Shown here: positions 15,887-24,685 of the stretch, piece by piece
Layout of the letters: every line of letters starts with the position of its first letter
How positions within the stretch are numbered: the stretch's first letter is position 1
Source: Acidimicrobiales bacterium
GTDB lineage: Bacteria; Actinomycetota; Acidimicrobiia; Acidimicrobiales; SZUA-35
Direction of reading: 5' to 3'
NCBI GenBank assembly: GCA_028285495.1
Contig: JANQPB010000043.1
Location: 62,001 to 126,000, forward strand
DNA: 64,000 nt
The notes under the pieces: model-generated
What the model saw: the letters and a program-made list of their open reading frames with translations, nothing else
Told to the model about the DNA's origin: nothing
Database searches by the model: none
Position numbers and translations under genes: made by a program

Positions 15887-16468
15887 TCATGCCGGAGCCG
15901 GGGCGCCGAGGTCGAGGAGCGCGTCGACGAGGCGGGCGACGCCGCTCGGCTCGACGTCGGCCCGGCGGACGAGCAGCGAGCCCTCGAGGGCGGCGAGGAG
16001 CGCATCGGCCAGTCGGGCTGGCTCCACGGCGTCAGCCAGCTCCCCGTCGGCGATGGCCGCCAGGACCTGGGCCCGGAGCCACTCGGCCTGATCGGCGAAG
16101 AAGGTCGAGACGAGGACGCGGACCTCGTCGTCGACCGACGACCAGTCGGCGGCCACCGCACCGCACAGGCACAGCCGCCCATCGGTCGCCACCTCGTCGA
16201 ACAGCTCGGCGTAGCGACGGATGCGGTCGGTCGGCGACGGCTCGTCGATCGCCACGACGCGGGCCTGGAACTCGGCACAGTAGGTGGCGGTGACCGCCAG
16301 CACCAGCTCGTCCTTTCGACGGAAGTGGTGGTGGATCGACGGTGCCCGGACGCCGAGCCGCTCGGCCAGCGACCCGTACGACAGTCCGCCGACGCCCCGC
16401 CGCTGGATGGCCAGGCTGGCCTCGGTCATGACCTCGCTCTTCAGCTCCCGCCCCGTCGGTCTGGCCAT
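15887..16468 (-). CDS. TetR-family transcriptional regulator
   Basis: 193 residues. The N-terminal helix-turn-helix (residues 10-55) reads EASLAIQRRGVGGLSYGSLAERLGVRAPSIHHHF in segments, with the usual basic helix after it (RRKDELVLAV). The C-terminal ligand domain is unremarkable and includes a Cys-containing segment CLCGAVAADW seen in some TetR groups. It is divergent from the amine oxidase gene; the 72-bp gap holds a perfect 7-bp-arm palindrome that is probably its operator. Confidence 0.9.
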   Translation of the reverse strand: MARPTGRELKSEVMTEASLAIQRRGVGGLSYGSLAERLGVRAPSIHHHFRRKDELVLAVTATYCAEFQARVVAIDEPSPTDRIRRYAELFDEVATDGRLCLCGAVAADWSSVDDEVRVLVSTFFADQAEWLRAQVLAAIADGELADAVEPARLADALLAALEGSLLVRRADVEPSGVARLVDALLDLGAPAPA

Positions 16469-16513
16469 CCCCGGATCCCCGTTTCCGGCGCTCTGCGCCT
16501 CGCTGCCCCTGCA

Positions 16514-16533
16514 AGTCTAGTTGCTGCTAGACT
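16514..16533. promoter_or_regulatory. Perfect inverted repeat, probable TetR operator over the amine oxidase promoter
   Basis: AGTCTAG (16514-16520), a six-base spacer TTGCTG, then CTAGACT (16527-16533). The right arm contains TAGACT, a -10-like box (16528-16533) seven bases before the GTG at 16541, so bound repressor would cover the amine oxidase promoter. Confidence 0.7.
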
Positions 16534-16540
16534 CGCCGTC

Positions 16541-17713
16541 GTGGCCGACCGGGACGATGTCGACGTCGTGGTGGTCGGGGCCGGGGTCTCCGGTCTCGCC
16601 GCCGCCGACCGGCTCGTCCGGGCGGGGCGCTCGGTCGTGGTGCACGAGGCCGTCGATCGCATCGGTGGGCGCCTGCTGACCGGGCGGTCGGCCACCGGCC
16701 ATCCGATCGACCTGGGCGCGACCTGGTTCTGGCCGGGGGAGGAGCGGGTGGCCGCCCTCGTCCGCGAGCTCGGCCTGCCGGTCCACCCCCAGCACCTGGC
16801 CGGCGATGCGGTCTACCACGAGCGGGGCGGCCCGGTCCGGCTCGACGGGAACCCGATCGACGTGCCCTCCGTCCGGTTCTCGACCGGGGCTGCGGCGCTG
16901 GCCGAAGGCCTGGCGGGCCGGCTCCCGGCGGGGACGATCCGCCTCGCCGACCCGGTGCTCGCCGTTGACACCGCGGTTGCCGGCAGCGCCGAGACCACGG
17001 TGGTGACCTCGGCATCGGGTGACGTCGAGGCCGGCCACGTCGTGTTGGCCCTGCCGCCAGCGGTGGCCGTCGACCGCATCGAGTTCCGCCCCGGGCTGCC
17101 CGAGCGACTGGCCGGTCTCGCCGCCACCACCCCGGTGTGGATGGGCTCGGTCGCGAAGGTCGTCGCCCTCTACGACCGACCCTTCTGGCGCGACCGGGGT
17201 CTGGCCGGCTCCGCCATCAGCCACCTCGGTCCGCTCGGTGAGATCCACGACATGAGCGGGCCGGCCGGCGAACCGGCGGCGCTGTTCGGCTTCGCCCGTC
17301 TGCGGGCGGCCACCGATCCGGTACCCGATCGCTCGGCCATCGAGGCCCAGCTCGGGCTGCTCTTCGGCCCGGGCGCGCCCCCGCCGAGCGAGGTCCTCGT
17401 CGTCGACTGGCGTCAGGAGCTCGGCTCGCTCACCACCGGGCAGGTCGCGTCGACCGCCTACCGGTTGTTCGGTCACGCCCGCTATCACGAGCCCGCCATC
17501 GACGGCCGGCTGCACTGGGCGTCGACGGAGACCGTGACCGTCAGCCCCGGCCACATCGAGGGCGCCCTGGCCGGCGGCGAGCGGGCGGCCGCGGCCATCC
17601 TCGACCGGCTGGCCGCCCGTGGCCGAGCGGCCCCTCGGCCTGCCCCGCCCGCGGGCGCCGGGACCGACACCGGCGACCGGCCGATCCCCGTCGCCCCACC
17701 GAGGAGGACGTGA
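16541..17713 (+). CDS. Flavin-containing amine oxidase (monoamine oxidase family)
   Basis: 390 residues. The FAD-binding dinucleotide fold is at the N-terminus (VVVGAGVSGLAAADRLVRAG, then the acidic end of strand two and RIGGRLLTG). The C-terminus carries the flavin-contacting segment LHWASTETVTVSPGHIEGAL typical of flavin monoamine oxidases. It would oxidise an amine to an aldehyde with release of ammonia and H2O2. No signal peptide. GTG at 16541 is chosen because it follows the TAGACT box at leaderless distance. Probably repressed by the divergent TetR protein. The DinB-family gene overlaps its end. Confidence 0.85.
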   Translation: MADRDDVDVVVVGAGVSGLAAADRLVRAGRSVVVHEAVDRIGGRLLTGRSATGHPIDLGATWFWPGEERVAALVRELGLPVHPQHLAGDAVYHERGGPVRLDGNPIDVPSVRFSTGAAALAEGLAGRLPAGTIRLADPVLAVDTAVAGSAETTVVTSASGDVEAGHVVLALPPAVAVDRIEFRPGLPERLAGLAATTPVWMGSVAKVVALYDRPFWRDRGLAGSAISHLGPLGEIHDMSGPAGEPAALFGFARLRAATDPVPDRSAIEAQLGLLFGPGAPPPSEVLVVDWRQELGSLTTGQVASTAYRLFGHARYHEPAIDGRLHWASTETVTVSPGHIEGALAGGERAAAAILDRLAARGRAAPRPAPPAGAGTDTGDRPIPVAPPRRT

Positions 17714-18252
17714 TGACCGCATCACCGCAACCGAGCCTGGCCGAGCTCCTGGTCGAGTACGACCGGGCGCTGGCCTACACCGCCGACCTCTGGAGCGACC
17801 TCACCCCCGATGAGGTCGCCTGGCGGCCGAACGAGGAGTCGAGCGCCATCGGGTGGCACCTCGGTCACCAGCCGGCGGTCGCCCACTTCATGGTCCGCAA
17901 CCTGACCGCGGCCGAGGCCAGGCTCGATCCCGAGCTCGATGCCCTCATGGACTCGGCCACCGCCGAGGCCGACCGCGGCGAGCTGCCCGACCTGCCGAGG
18001 CTGACCGACTACCGGGACGCCGTGGCCGAGCGGGTCCGGTTCCGGATCGGGGCGATCGATCGCGGCGAGGTCGGGGCCCCGGCCCAGCTTCGGCTGATCG
18101 CCCACAACCTGCTGATCGCCGTCATCAACCACGAGTACCAGCACGACAAGTGGGTCGGCGAGGTCCGGTCCGAGGCCCACGGTCGCGACCTGCCCGAACC
18201 GCCGACCTCGCCGTTCCTCGACACCGTCGACGGCTACCTGGTCGTCGGCTGA
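17713..18252 (+). CDS. DinB/YfiT-like metal-dependent four-helix protein
   Basis: 179 residues. The DinB fold's three-His metal site is visible: IGWHLGHQ near residue 48, and HNLLIAVINHEYQHDKW near residue 135. The helix between (residues 60-110) is variable. Members include mycothiol- or bacillithiol-dependent transferases and isomerases; the role here is unknown. The ATG at 17713 forms a TGATG overlap with the amine oxidase stop and has GAGGAGG just upstream, so it is co-expressed with the amine oxidase. Confidence 0.85.
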   Translation: MTASPQPSLAELLVEYDRALAYTADLWSDLTPDEVAWRPNEESSAIGWHLGHQPAVAHFMVRNLTAAEARLDPELDALMDSATAEADRGELPDLPRLTDYRDAVAERVRFRIGAIDRGEVGAPAQLRLIAHNLLIAVINHEYQHDKWVGEVRSEAHGRDLPEPPTSPFLDTVDGYLVVG

Positions 18253-18299
18253 TCACCGCCGAGGCCGCCGGGTACCTGCCCCCGGCGACAGGCCCCTGC

Positions 18300-18305
18300 T
18301 AGCTT
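18300..18305 (+). promoter_or_regulatory. -10 box TAGCTT of a probable leaderless promoter
   Basis: TAGCTT, seven bases, then the ATG at 18313. No Shine-Dalgarno sequence is present before this start. Confidence 0.5.
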
Positions 18306-18312
18306 CGCCGCC

Positions 18313-19149
18313 ATGGCGACCTTCGCGGTGAAGACACCCCCACAGCACGGCCCCTGGCAGGACTTCCTCGACGTCTGGCTGGCAACCGACGAGTGCGAGG
18401 CGTTCGGCCAGGCCTGGAACTTCGACCACTTCTACCCGCTGGTCGGCGACACCGCCGGGCCCTGCCTGGAGAGCTGGACCATGCTGTCGGCCCTGGCCCA
18501 GGCCACCAGCCGTATCCGCATCGGCAGCATGGTCAACGGCATGCACTACCGCCACCCGGCGGTGACCGCCAACATGGCCGCCACCGTCGACATCATCTCC
18601 GGCGGTCGCCTCACGCTCGGGTTGGGGGCCGGCTGGAACCTCGAGGAGTCCAACGCCTACGGGATCGAGCTCGGCCCGGTCGGCGAGCGGCTCGATCGAT
18701 TCGAGGAGGGCGTCGAGGTGATCGTGCGCCTGCTGGCCCAGGAGGTGACCGACTTCGAGGGTCGCTACTACACGATCACCGACGCCCGCTGTGAGCCGAA
18801 ACCGGTCCAGTCGCCGGTGCCGCTCCTGATCGGCGGCAGCGGGCCGAAGCGGACGCTGCCGATCGTGGCCCGCTGGGCCCAGGCGTGGGACGGCGGGTTC
18901 GGTACCGTCGAGCAGTGGCAGGCCAAGAACGAGATCCTGATCGGCCACTGTGAGGCGATCGGGCGGGATCACACCGAGATCGAGCGGACGGCCCACCTGG
19001 CCTGGGAGGCCGGGGCCGACCCGAGCCGGCTGGCCGACCAGGCGGCCGAGCGGGTGGCGGCCGGCATCGATCACGTCATCTTCTCGATGCGGGGTCCGTA
19101 CCGGGCCAGGGAGGTCGCACCGCTCGGCGACGCCCTGCAGGCCCGCTGA
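18313..19149 (+). CDS. LLM-class F420-dependent oxidoreductase
   Basis: 278 residues of the luciferase-like TIM-barrel family. Signature segments are AWNFDHFYPLVGD (which replaces the usual DH at the first loop), RIRIGSMVNGMHYRHPAVTANMAATVD, GRLTLGLGAGWNLEESNAYGI, and PLLIGGSGPKRTLPIVARWA. In actinobacteria such proteins usually use reduced F420 rather than FMN. Substrate unknown. It has its own leaderless-type promoter at 18300-18305 and is followed 110 bp later by a RidA-family gene. Confidence 0.88.
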   Translation: MATFAVKTPPQHGPWQDFLDVWLATDECEAFGQAWNFDHFYPLVGDTAGPCLESWTMLSALAQATSRIRIGSMVNGMHYRHPAVTANMAATVDIISGGRLTLGLGAGWNLEESNAYGIELGPVGERLDRFEEGVEVIVRLLAQEVTDFEGRYYTITDARCEPKPVQSPVPLLIGGSGPKRTLPIVARWAQAWDGGFGTVEQWQAKNEILIGHCEAIGRDHTEIERTAHLAWEAGADPSRLADQAAERVAAGIDHVIFSMRGPYRAREVAPLGDALQAR

Positions 19150-19206
19150 GCTCCGCCGAGCCGGACCACGGGAGCGCCGCCATCTGACCGGGAGGCGGCC
19201 ACGCTC

Positions 19207-19212
19207 TAGGGT
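19207..19212 (+). promoter_or_regulatory. -10 box TAGGGT upstream of the RidA-family gene
   Basis: TAGGGT lies 46 bases before the ATG at 19259. Transcription would start near 19220 and include AGAGAGGA as ribosome binding site. Confidence 0.45.
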
Positions 19213-19258
19213 GGCGGGCGCCTGCCCGACCGCCCCGCCGACAGAGAGGACCACGCCG

Positions 19259-19645
19259 ATGACCCGCACCTCGATCGAGATCGAGAGCCTCACGCACCAG
19301 AACCCGATCCCGTCGGCCACCCGCTGCGGCCCGCTGATCGAGTCGAGCATCATCCCCGCCTTCGACCCCGGCACCCGCATCGTGCCCGACTCGCTCGATG
19401 CCCAGATCGAGAACCTGTTCACCCACATGGGCCAGATGCTCGAGGCCGGTGGCGCCACGTGGGACGACATGGTGAAGGTCACGTTCTTCGTCAACGACGC
19501 CACGGCCTCCCGGGAGGCCCTCAACGGACCGTGGGTCGAGAGGTTCCCCGACCCGGCGTCACGCCCCTCGCGCCACAACCTGGAGGTCCCCGGCGGCGAC
19601 AAGCCCCGGATCTCCTGCGTGTTCACCGCCTACGTCGACCGGTAG
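19259..19645 (+). CDS. RidA-family protein (YjgF/YER057c/UK114)
   Basis: 128 residues of the trimeric RidA fold: NPIPSATRCGPLIESSIIPA at the first strand pair, TRIVPDSLDAQIENLFTHMGQMLEAGGATWDDMVKVTFFVND, and RPSRHNLEVP. Canonical RidA hydrolyses enamine/imine intermediates made by PLP enzymes and has an Arg at the RXXX position near the end; here the C-terminal segment is DKPRISCVFTAYVD, which keeps an Arg but differs from the canonical IEIEAVA, so it may be a RidA paralogue. Start is set by AGAGAGGA. Confidence 0.85.
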   Translation: MTRTSIEIESLTHQNPIPSATRCGPLIESSIIPAFDPGTRIVPDSLDAQIENLFTHMGQMLEAGGATWDDMVKVTFFVNDATASREALNGPWVERFPDPASRPSRHNLEVPGGDKPRISCVFTAYVDR

Positions 19646-19695
19646 CGGTCCGGGTCGGCAGTGGAGATGGGCAGCGGCGACACGGGGAGTCGACG

Positions 19696-21246
19696 ATGAG
19701 CTGGGAACCGGAGATCGAGGAACTGGCCGAACGCGAGGCGTTGGCCGAGCGGATGGGTGGGCCGGAGAAGGTCGAGCGACAGCACCACTTCGGCAAGCTG
19801 ACGATCCGCGAGCGGGTCGACCGCATCCTCGACGACGGGAGCTTCCGGGAGATCGGCAAGACCGCCGGCGCCGCCACGTACGACGACGACGGCAACCTCG
19901 TCGACTTCACCCCGTCGAACCTCGTGATCGGCCTCGGCGAGCTGAACGGCCGCCCGGTGGTGGTGTCCGGCGACGACTTCACCGTGCGGGGCGGGTCCAA
20001 CGAGGCCACGATCCCCGAGAAGCGCAACCTGGCCGAGGGCCTGGCCATCGACCTCCGCCTGCCCCACGTCCGCCTGGTCGACGGGATGGGGGGTGGCGGG
20101 TCGGTGAAGACGATCGAGATGGCCGGCCGCACCTACATCCCCGAGGTCCGGGGCTGGGAGCTGGTGGTCGACCACCTCAGCGTCGCCCCCTCGGTGTCGC
20201 TCGCCCTCGGCTCGGTCGCCGGGATCGGCGCGGCCAGGGTCGCCACCGCCCACTACTCGGTGATCGTCCGCGACATCGCCCAGATGATGATCGCCGGTCC
20301 GGCGCTGGTCGAGTGGGCCAGCCTCGGCGACGTGTCCAAGGAGGAGCTCGGCCACGCCGACATCCACACGGCCAACGGCGCCATCGACGACGTGGTCGAC
20401 TCCGAGGAGGAGGCCTTCGCCGCCGCCGCCCGCTTCCTGTCCTATCTGCCGGACAACGCCTGGGAGCTGCCGCCCCGGGTCGAGGCGACCGACGACCCCG
20501 ACCGCACCGACGAGAAGCTGCTGTCGATCGTGCCCCGCGAGCCGAGGCGGGTCTACAAGATGCGGCAGATCCTGACCTCGGTCCTCGACGAGGACTCGTT
20601 CTTCGAGATCGGTCGGCGGTGGGGTCGGTCGATGATCTGCGGCCTGGCCCGGCTCGACGGGCACGCCGTCGCCGTCTTCGCCGAGGACCCCTACGTGTAC
20701 GGCGGGGCCTGGACCGCCGATGGCTGCCGCAAGCTGATCCGACTCCTCGACCTTGCCTCGACGTTCCACCTACCGGTGGTGCACTTCGAGGACTGCCCGG
20801 GATTCCTGATCGGCAAGGAGTCGGAGGAGGCGGGCACGATCCGGCTCGGCTCGACGGCGCTGGCCGCCCTCGGTCAGCTGTCGTCGCCGTTCGCCTGCGT
20901 GGTGGTCCGCAAGGCGTTCGGGGTGGCCGGGGCCGCCAACAAACAACCAGGTACCCGGAGCTTCCGCTACGCCTGGCCGTCCGGCGACTGGGGGTCGCTG
21001 CCGATCGAGGGTGGCATCGAGGTGGCCTACAAGCAGGAGCTGGCCGACTCCGACGACCCCGACGCCCTGCTCGCCGAGATCACCGAGCGGCTCAACCGGG
21101 TCCGCTCGCCGCACCGGTCGGCCGAGTACTTCGAGGTCGAGCAGATCATCGACCCCCGCGAGACCCGGCAGCACCTGTGTCACTGGGCCGATCTGGTGAC
21201 CCGGACCGTCCAGCCGGGGCCGCCGTCGTTCGGCTACCGCCCCTGA
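19696..21246 (+). CDS. Acyl-CoA carboxylase carboxyltransferase (beta) subunit
   Basis: 516 residues with both halves of the crotonase-fold carboxyltransferase. The N-terminal domain starts KLTIRERVDRILDDGSFREIG and includes GRPVVVSGDDFTVRGGS and VDGMGGGGSVKTIEM. The C-terminal domain holds LLDLASTFHLPVVHFEDCPGFLIG, VVRKAFGVAGAANKQPG and FRYAWPSGDWGSLPIEGG. These match propionyl-/acetyl-/methylmalonyl-CoA carboxylase beta chains. The biotin carboxylase/BCCP partner is not in the window, so the acyl-CoA substrate cannot be fixed. Start at 19696 chosen for GGGGAGTCGACG spacing. Confidence 0.88.
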   Translation: MSWEPEIEELAEREALAERMGGPEKVERQHHFGKLTIRERVDRILDDGSFREIGKTAGAATYDDDGNLVDFTPSNLVIGLGELNGRPVVVSGDDFTVRGGSNEATIPEKRNLAEGLAIDLRLPHVRLVDGMGGGGSVKTIEMAGRTYIPEVRGWELVVDHLSVAPSVSLALGSVAGIGAARVATAHYSVIVRDIAQMMIAGPALVEWASLGDVSKEELGHADIHTANGAIDDVVDSEEEAFAAAARFLSYLPDNAWELPPRVEATDDPDRTDEKLLSIVPREPRRVYKMRQILTSVLDEDSFFEIGRRWGRSMICGLARLDGHAVAVFAEDPYVYGGAWTADGCRKLIRLLDLASTFHLPVVHFEDCPGFLIGKESEEAGTIRLGSTALAALGQLSSPFACVVVRKAFGVAGAANKQPGTRSFRYAWPSGDWGSLPIEGGIEVAYKQELADSDDPDALLAEITERLNRVRSPHRSAEYFEVEQIIDPRETRQHLCHWADLVTRTVQPGPPSFGYRP

Positions 21247-21282
21247 GCCGGCGCCGGGCCCCGCCCCGGATGGTGGAGGCGG

Positions 21283-22839
21283 TCAGCGCCAGCCGAGTCG
21301 CTTGGCCGCCTTGGCCGCCCGGCGATGGTGGGCCTCCCACCCGACGCCGTTCGCGGTCGCCTCGTCGTTGACGATCTGGCACAGTCGGCCGGCGGCGAAC
21401 CCCGTCTCGCCCTTGCCTCGGGACGCCAGGCCGGCCAGGAAGGCCTCGGCCACGGCCGCATCGTTGAGCTCGCCGAGCTGGTCCTGCATGCGAGCCATCG
21501 ACTTGGCGATCGTGCGGATGTCGGCCGCAGTCTTCGTGCCGGCGGCCGGCCTCGCCGCCTCCGCCGCATAGCGGGCCCGCTTGGCCAGGATCCTGGCCCG
21601 GTGCAGGTCGTCGATCAGCGGCGGGTCGTCGAGCGCCCGGACGGCCCGATCGACCCGCTTCCAGCGCTTGGCCACCAGCGGCTCGATCAGCCCGGGGGCC
21701 GCGCCGTCGGCCTCGGGGGTGGTGCGGGGGTCGGCGGCGGCCGCCACCAGGTGGTCGAGCAGGCGGTCGGCCCGCTCGCTGTCGAGGTGGTCGAGCAGGA
21801 CCTTGGCGTCTCGCCGGCGCCGTCGCTCGAGCGATGCCAGGACCCGACGGCTGCCCTCGCCGCCCACCCCGGGGTTGGCCTCGACGATGCCGGCCAGCCT
21901 GGCCGACAGCACGTCGGCGTCGCGCACCTTGCCGAGGTCGTCGGCGAGCCACCGCAGCTCCTCGCTCAGCTCGGCCGCCCACGAGTGGTCGAGCAGCGGT
22001 CGGAAGGTCCGCAGGTCCGAGCGAAGGCGGCGGGTGGCGACCCTGGCCTGGTGCACGCCCTCCATGTCTCGACCGAGGCGGGCCGCTGGCAGGTGGAGCA
22101 TCAGGTGGATCGTCGACCGGGCGATGGCGGCGGCGATGACCTCGCGGGCCGTCGGCCTGGATCCGGGCCTGACCTCGGCGACGTCCGGATCCGCCTCGGC
22201 CGCCGGCCCGATGGCCCGTACCAGCTTCGGCCTCGGGCCCCCGGCCCCGATGGCGGTCGCGTCGCCGGCGTCGCCGGTCCCACCGGTCTCGGCGATCGCC
22301 CGGTTCAGTCGCTTGGCGATGCGGCGGGCGACCTTCGGCCCGGTGTCGGGCGCCAGCTCGACCTCCAGCTCCCGCCAGGCGACCGACGCCGCCTCGCCCG
22401 CCACGTCGGCCGGGATCTCGGCGGTGACCCGATCGTCGACCAGCTCGGCCACCATCGATCCCTCTGCGTCGGTCCACCGTCGGACCGTCCTGGCGGTGTC
22501 GAAGCGGGCGACCAGTCCGAGGCTGGCGCCCCGGGTCAGCGAGCGGACCAGGGCGACGGCCTCGGCCGGCGGGCTCCCCGGCTCGCCGCCGAGCACGATC
22601 TCCTCCCGGGCCAGGATGCGTCCGGTGCTCGGCACGGGCAGCTTGACGGTCCACCCGTCGCCCCGTCGGAAGCGGACCGTGCAGCCCCACCGGGCCAGCC
22701 GGAGGTCGGCGGTGTCGACGTAGACGTCGTCGATCGGCCGCTCCTCCGGGGGCCCGAGCTCGGCCGCTTTGATCGCGTCGGCGAGGTCGGGCAGGACCAG
22801 GTCGGGGCCGGCCACGAGCTTCAGTTCACGTTCAAGCAC
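21283..22839 (-). CDS. CYTH and CHAD domain protein
   Basis: 518 residues. The N-terminal CYTH domain begins with LERELKLVAGPD (the ExExK motif in a variant form) and continues with VDTADLRLARWGCTVRFRRGDGWTVKLP. The C-terminal CHAD domain (from about residue 225) is alpha-helical and His/Arg-rich: HLMLHLPAARLGRDMEGVHQARVATRRLRSDLRTF, then AKRARYAAEAARPAAGTK. CYTH enzymes hydrolyse or bind triphosphates and CHAD binds polyphosphate, so a role in polyphosphate granules is likely. Start is GTG at 22839 with AGGAG seven bases upstream. Confidence 0.9.
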   Translation of the reverse strand: MLERELKLVAGPDLVLPDLADAIKAAELGPPEERPIDDVYVDTADLRLARWGCTVRFRRGDGWTVKLPVPSTGRILAREEIVLGGEPGSPPAEAVALVRSLTRGASLGLVARFDTARTVRRWTDAEGSMVAELVDDRVTAEIPADVAGEAASVAWRELEVELAPDTGPKVARRIAKRLNRAIAETGGTGDAGDATAIGAGGPRPKLVRAIGPAAEADPDVAEVRPGSRPTAREVIAAAIARSTIHLMLHLPAARLGRDMEGVHQARVATRRLRSDLRTFRPLLDHSWAAELSEELRWLADDLGKVRDADVLSARLAGIVEANPGVGGEGSRRVLASLERRRRRDAKVLLDHLDSERADRLLDHLVAAAADPRTTPEADGAAPGLIEPLVAKRWKRVDRAVRALDDPPLIDDLHRARILAKRARYAAEAARPAAGTKTAADIRTIAKSMARMQDQLGELNDAAVAEAFLAGLASRGKGETGFAAGRLCQIVNDEATANGVGWEAHHRRAAKAAKRLGWR

Positions 22840-23031
22840 GTCGGACTCCTAGCGACACAGGGGGCGAGCTCGGCGTGCGAACCGAGTGTACCGATGGGGG
22901 GCGCCGCGTGGAGAACGCGCTCGACGGCTGGGCGGCTCGACGGCTCGACTCCGCCGGGCGGGCCGGTCCGTGCCGGCCGGGTGGCGGCTCGACCGCTCGA
23001 CGTTCGCTGGCCCCTGGTCGGGGGTCGTTGG

Positions 23032-23037
23032 TAGCCT
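23032..23037 (+). promoter_or_regulatory. -10 box TAGCCT for the hydratase-aldolase run
   Basis: TAGCCT lies 48 bases before the ATG at 23086. The 246-bp gap before it also holds several GGCTCGAC-type short repeats with no clear function. Confidence 0.45.
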
Positions 23038-23085
23038 CGCCGCCTGGTCGAGCGCGGGCCCGAGTCCGACCCCGAGGAGCATGCG

Positions 23086-23880
23086 ATGGCGATGACCGAC
23101 ACCGAGCGGCGGCAGGCGGCCAAGGACCTCGTCGAGGCCGAGCTGAGCCGCCAGTGGATGGAGCCGATCACGCTGACCTACGAAGGGGCCGACGTCGAGG
23201 ACGCCTACGCCATCGGTGGCTACGTGACCGAGCTGAAGGTCGAGGGCGGCCGGGAGGTCAAGGGCCACAAGGTCGGGCTGACCTCGAAGGCGATGCGCTC
23301 GACGTTCGGGGCGACCGAGCCGGACTACGGGACGATCTTCGACAACTGGTTCCTCGACGAGGGCAGCCGGGTGTCGATGTCGACGATGAACCGGCCGTCG
23401 GTCGAGATCGAGCTGGTGTTCGTGCTCGGCTCCGACCTCGGGGGCCCGTCGGTCAACGCCGTCGACGTGATCCGGGCGACCGACTTCGTGCTGCCGGCGA
23501 TCGAGGTGGTCGACAGCCGCTTCTCCAAGCGGGGCAAGCCGGGTGTCGTCGACTCGATCGCCGACGCCGCCTCGTGCGGCTTCATCATGGTCGGCGGCAA
23601 CCCGACGACCCTGACCGACCTCGACATCCGCCAGGTCGGCGGGGCCCTGTACAAGAACGGCGAGCTCGAGGAGTCCGGCACCGCGGCCGCCGTGATGGGC
23701 AATCCGATCAACGCCGTGGCCTGGTTGGCCCGCAAGTTGCACGAGTTCGGGGTGCACATGCAGGCCGGCCACACCATCCTGTCCGGGTCGTTCATCCGGG
23801 CCCACCCGATGGCGGTCGGCGACGCCTTCGTCGCCGATTTCGGGCCCCTCGGCCAGATCAGCTTCGGGATCGTCGACTAG
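23086..23880 (+). CDS. 2-keto-4-pentenoate hydratase family (HpcG/MhpD-like)
   Basis: 264 residues. Family landmarks are EDAYAIGGYVTELKVEGGREVKGHKVGLTSKAM, PSVEIELVFVLGSDL with the metal-binding Glu pair, AIEVVDSRF, and MQAGHTILSGSFIRAHPMAVGDAFVADFGPLGQISF. These enzymes add water to 2-hydroxypentadienoate-type products of aromatic meta-cleavage, giving 4-hydroxy-2-oxo acids. GAGGAGCATGCG precedes the start. The next gene encodes an RraA/HMG-aldolase-type protein, which would cleave such a product, so the pair forms a plausible catabolic step. Confidence 0.88.
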   Translation: MAMTDTERRQAAKDLVEAELSRQWMEPITLTYEGADVEDAYAIGGYVTELKVEGGREVKGHKVGLTSKAMRSTFGATEPDYGTIFDNWFLDEGSRVSMSTMNRPSVEIELVFVLGSDLGGPSVNAVDVIRATDFVLPAIEVVDSRFSKRGKPGVVDSIADAASCGFIMVGGNPTTLTDLDIRQVGGALYKNGELEESGTAAAVMGNPINAVAWLARKLHEFGVHMQAGHTILSGSFIRAHPMAVGDAFVADFGPLGQISFGIVD

Positions 23881-23927
23881 GTCGGCCGACAACGGGCATC
23901 CACACAGCGAAGGAGTACGCACAGACC

Positions 23928-24650
23928 ATGGACCTCTCCGAGAATCGGGTCGACCTCACCGACGACCTGAAGGCCAAGCTGAACGCGGTCTCGACCGCAA
24001 CCATCGCCGGTCAGTTGCAGCGACGGGGCATGACCAACGCCTTCCTCAACGGCCTCCGTCCGCTCAACCCCGGTCAGCGGATGGTCGGCATCGCCCACAC
24101 CCTCCGCTACGTGCCCAAGCGACCCGACTTCGAGAAGCGGAGCAGCGGGCCGAACGCCCAGCGCCGGGCGGTCGAGTCGATCCAGCCGGACGAGGTCCTC
24201 GTGATGGAGGCCAGGGGTGAGCCGGACGCCGGCACGATCGGCGACATCTTCGCCATGCGGGTGCTCAAGCAGGGCGGGGCCGGGGTGATCACCGACGGCG
24301 CCCTCCGGGACACGCCGGCCATCGCCGAGATCGGACTGCCGGTCTACCACCAGTCATCGCACGCAGCCACGCTCGGCCGGCTCCACACCCCGCTCGACCA
24401 CCAGGTGCCGATCGCCTGCGCGGGGGTCACCGTGCTGCCGGGCGACGTGATCGTCGGCGACGCGGAGGGGGCGATCGTCATCCCGGCGCTGCTGGCCGAG
24501 GAGGTGGCGGCCGGCGCCACCGACCAGGAGATCGAGGAGGAGTGGGCCATCGAGCGGGTGGCGGCCGGCGAGTCGTCGATCGGGACCTTCCCCATCGCCG
24601 ACGATCGTCGGGCCGAGTTCGAGGAGTGGCTGCGCAACCGGGAGGGCTGA
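23928..24650 (+). CDS. RraA / 4-hydroxy-4-methyl-2-oxoglutarate aldolase family protein
   Basis: 240 residues. The RraA core reads VSTATIAGQLQRRGMTNAFLNGLRPL, then GGAGVITDGALRDTPAIAEIGLPVYHQ with the metal-binding RD pair, and VLPGDVIVGDAEGAIVIPALLAEEVA. In catabolic operons members are class II aldolases releasing pyruvate from 4-hydroxy-2-oxo acids. The RNase-E-inhibitor RraA is shorter. AAGGAG lies 14 bases before the ATG, slightly long. It directly follows the hydratase gene (47-bp gap), supporting the catabolic reading. Confidence 0.85.
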   Translation: MDLSENRVDLTDDLKAKLNAVSTATIAGQLQRRGMTNAFLNGLRPLNPGQRMVGIAHTLRYVPKRPDFEKRSSGPNAQRRAVESIQPDEVLVMEARGEPDAGTIGDIFAMRVLKQGGAGVITDGALRDTPAIAEIGLPVYHQSSHAATLGRLHTPLDHQVPIACAGVTVLPGDVIVGDAEGAIVIPALLAEEVAAGATDQEIEEEWAIERVAAGESSIGTFPIADDRRAEFEEWLRNREG

Positions 24651-24685
24651 CCGCCCGGTGGAGCCGGTGCCCGGCCGTCGGTCCG

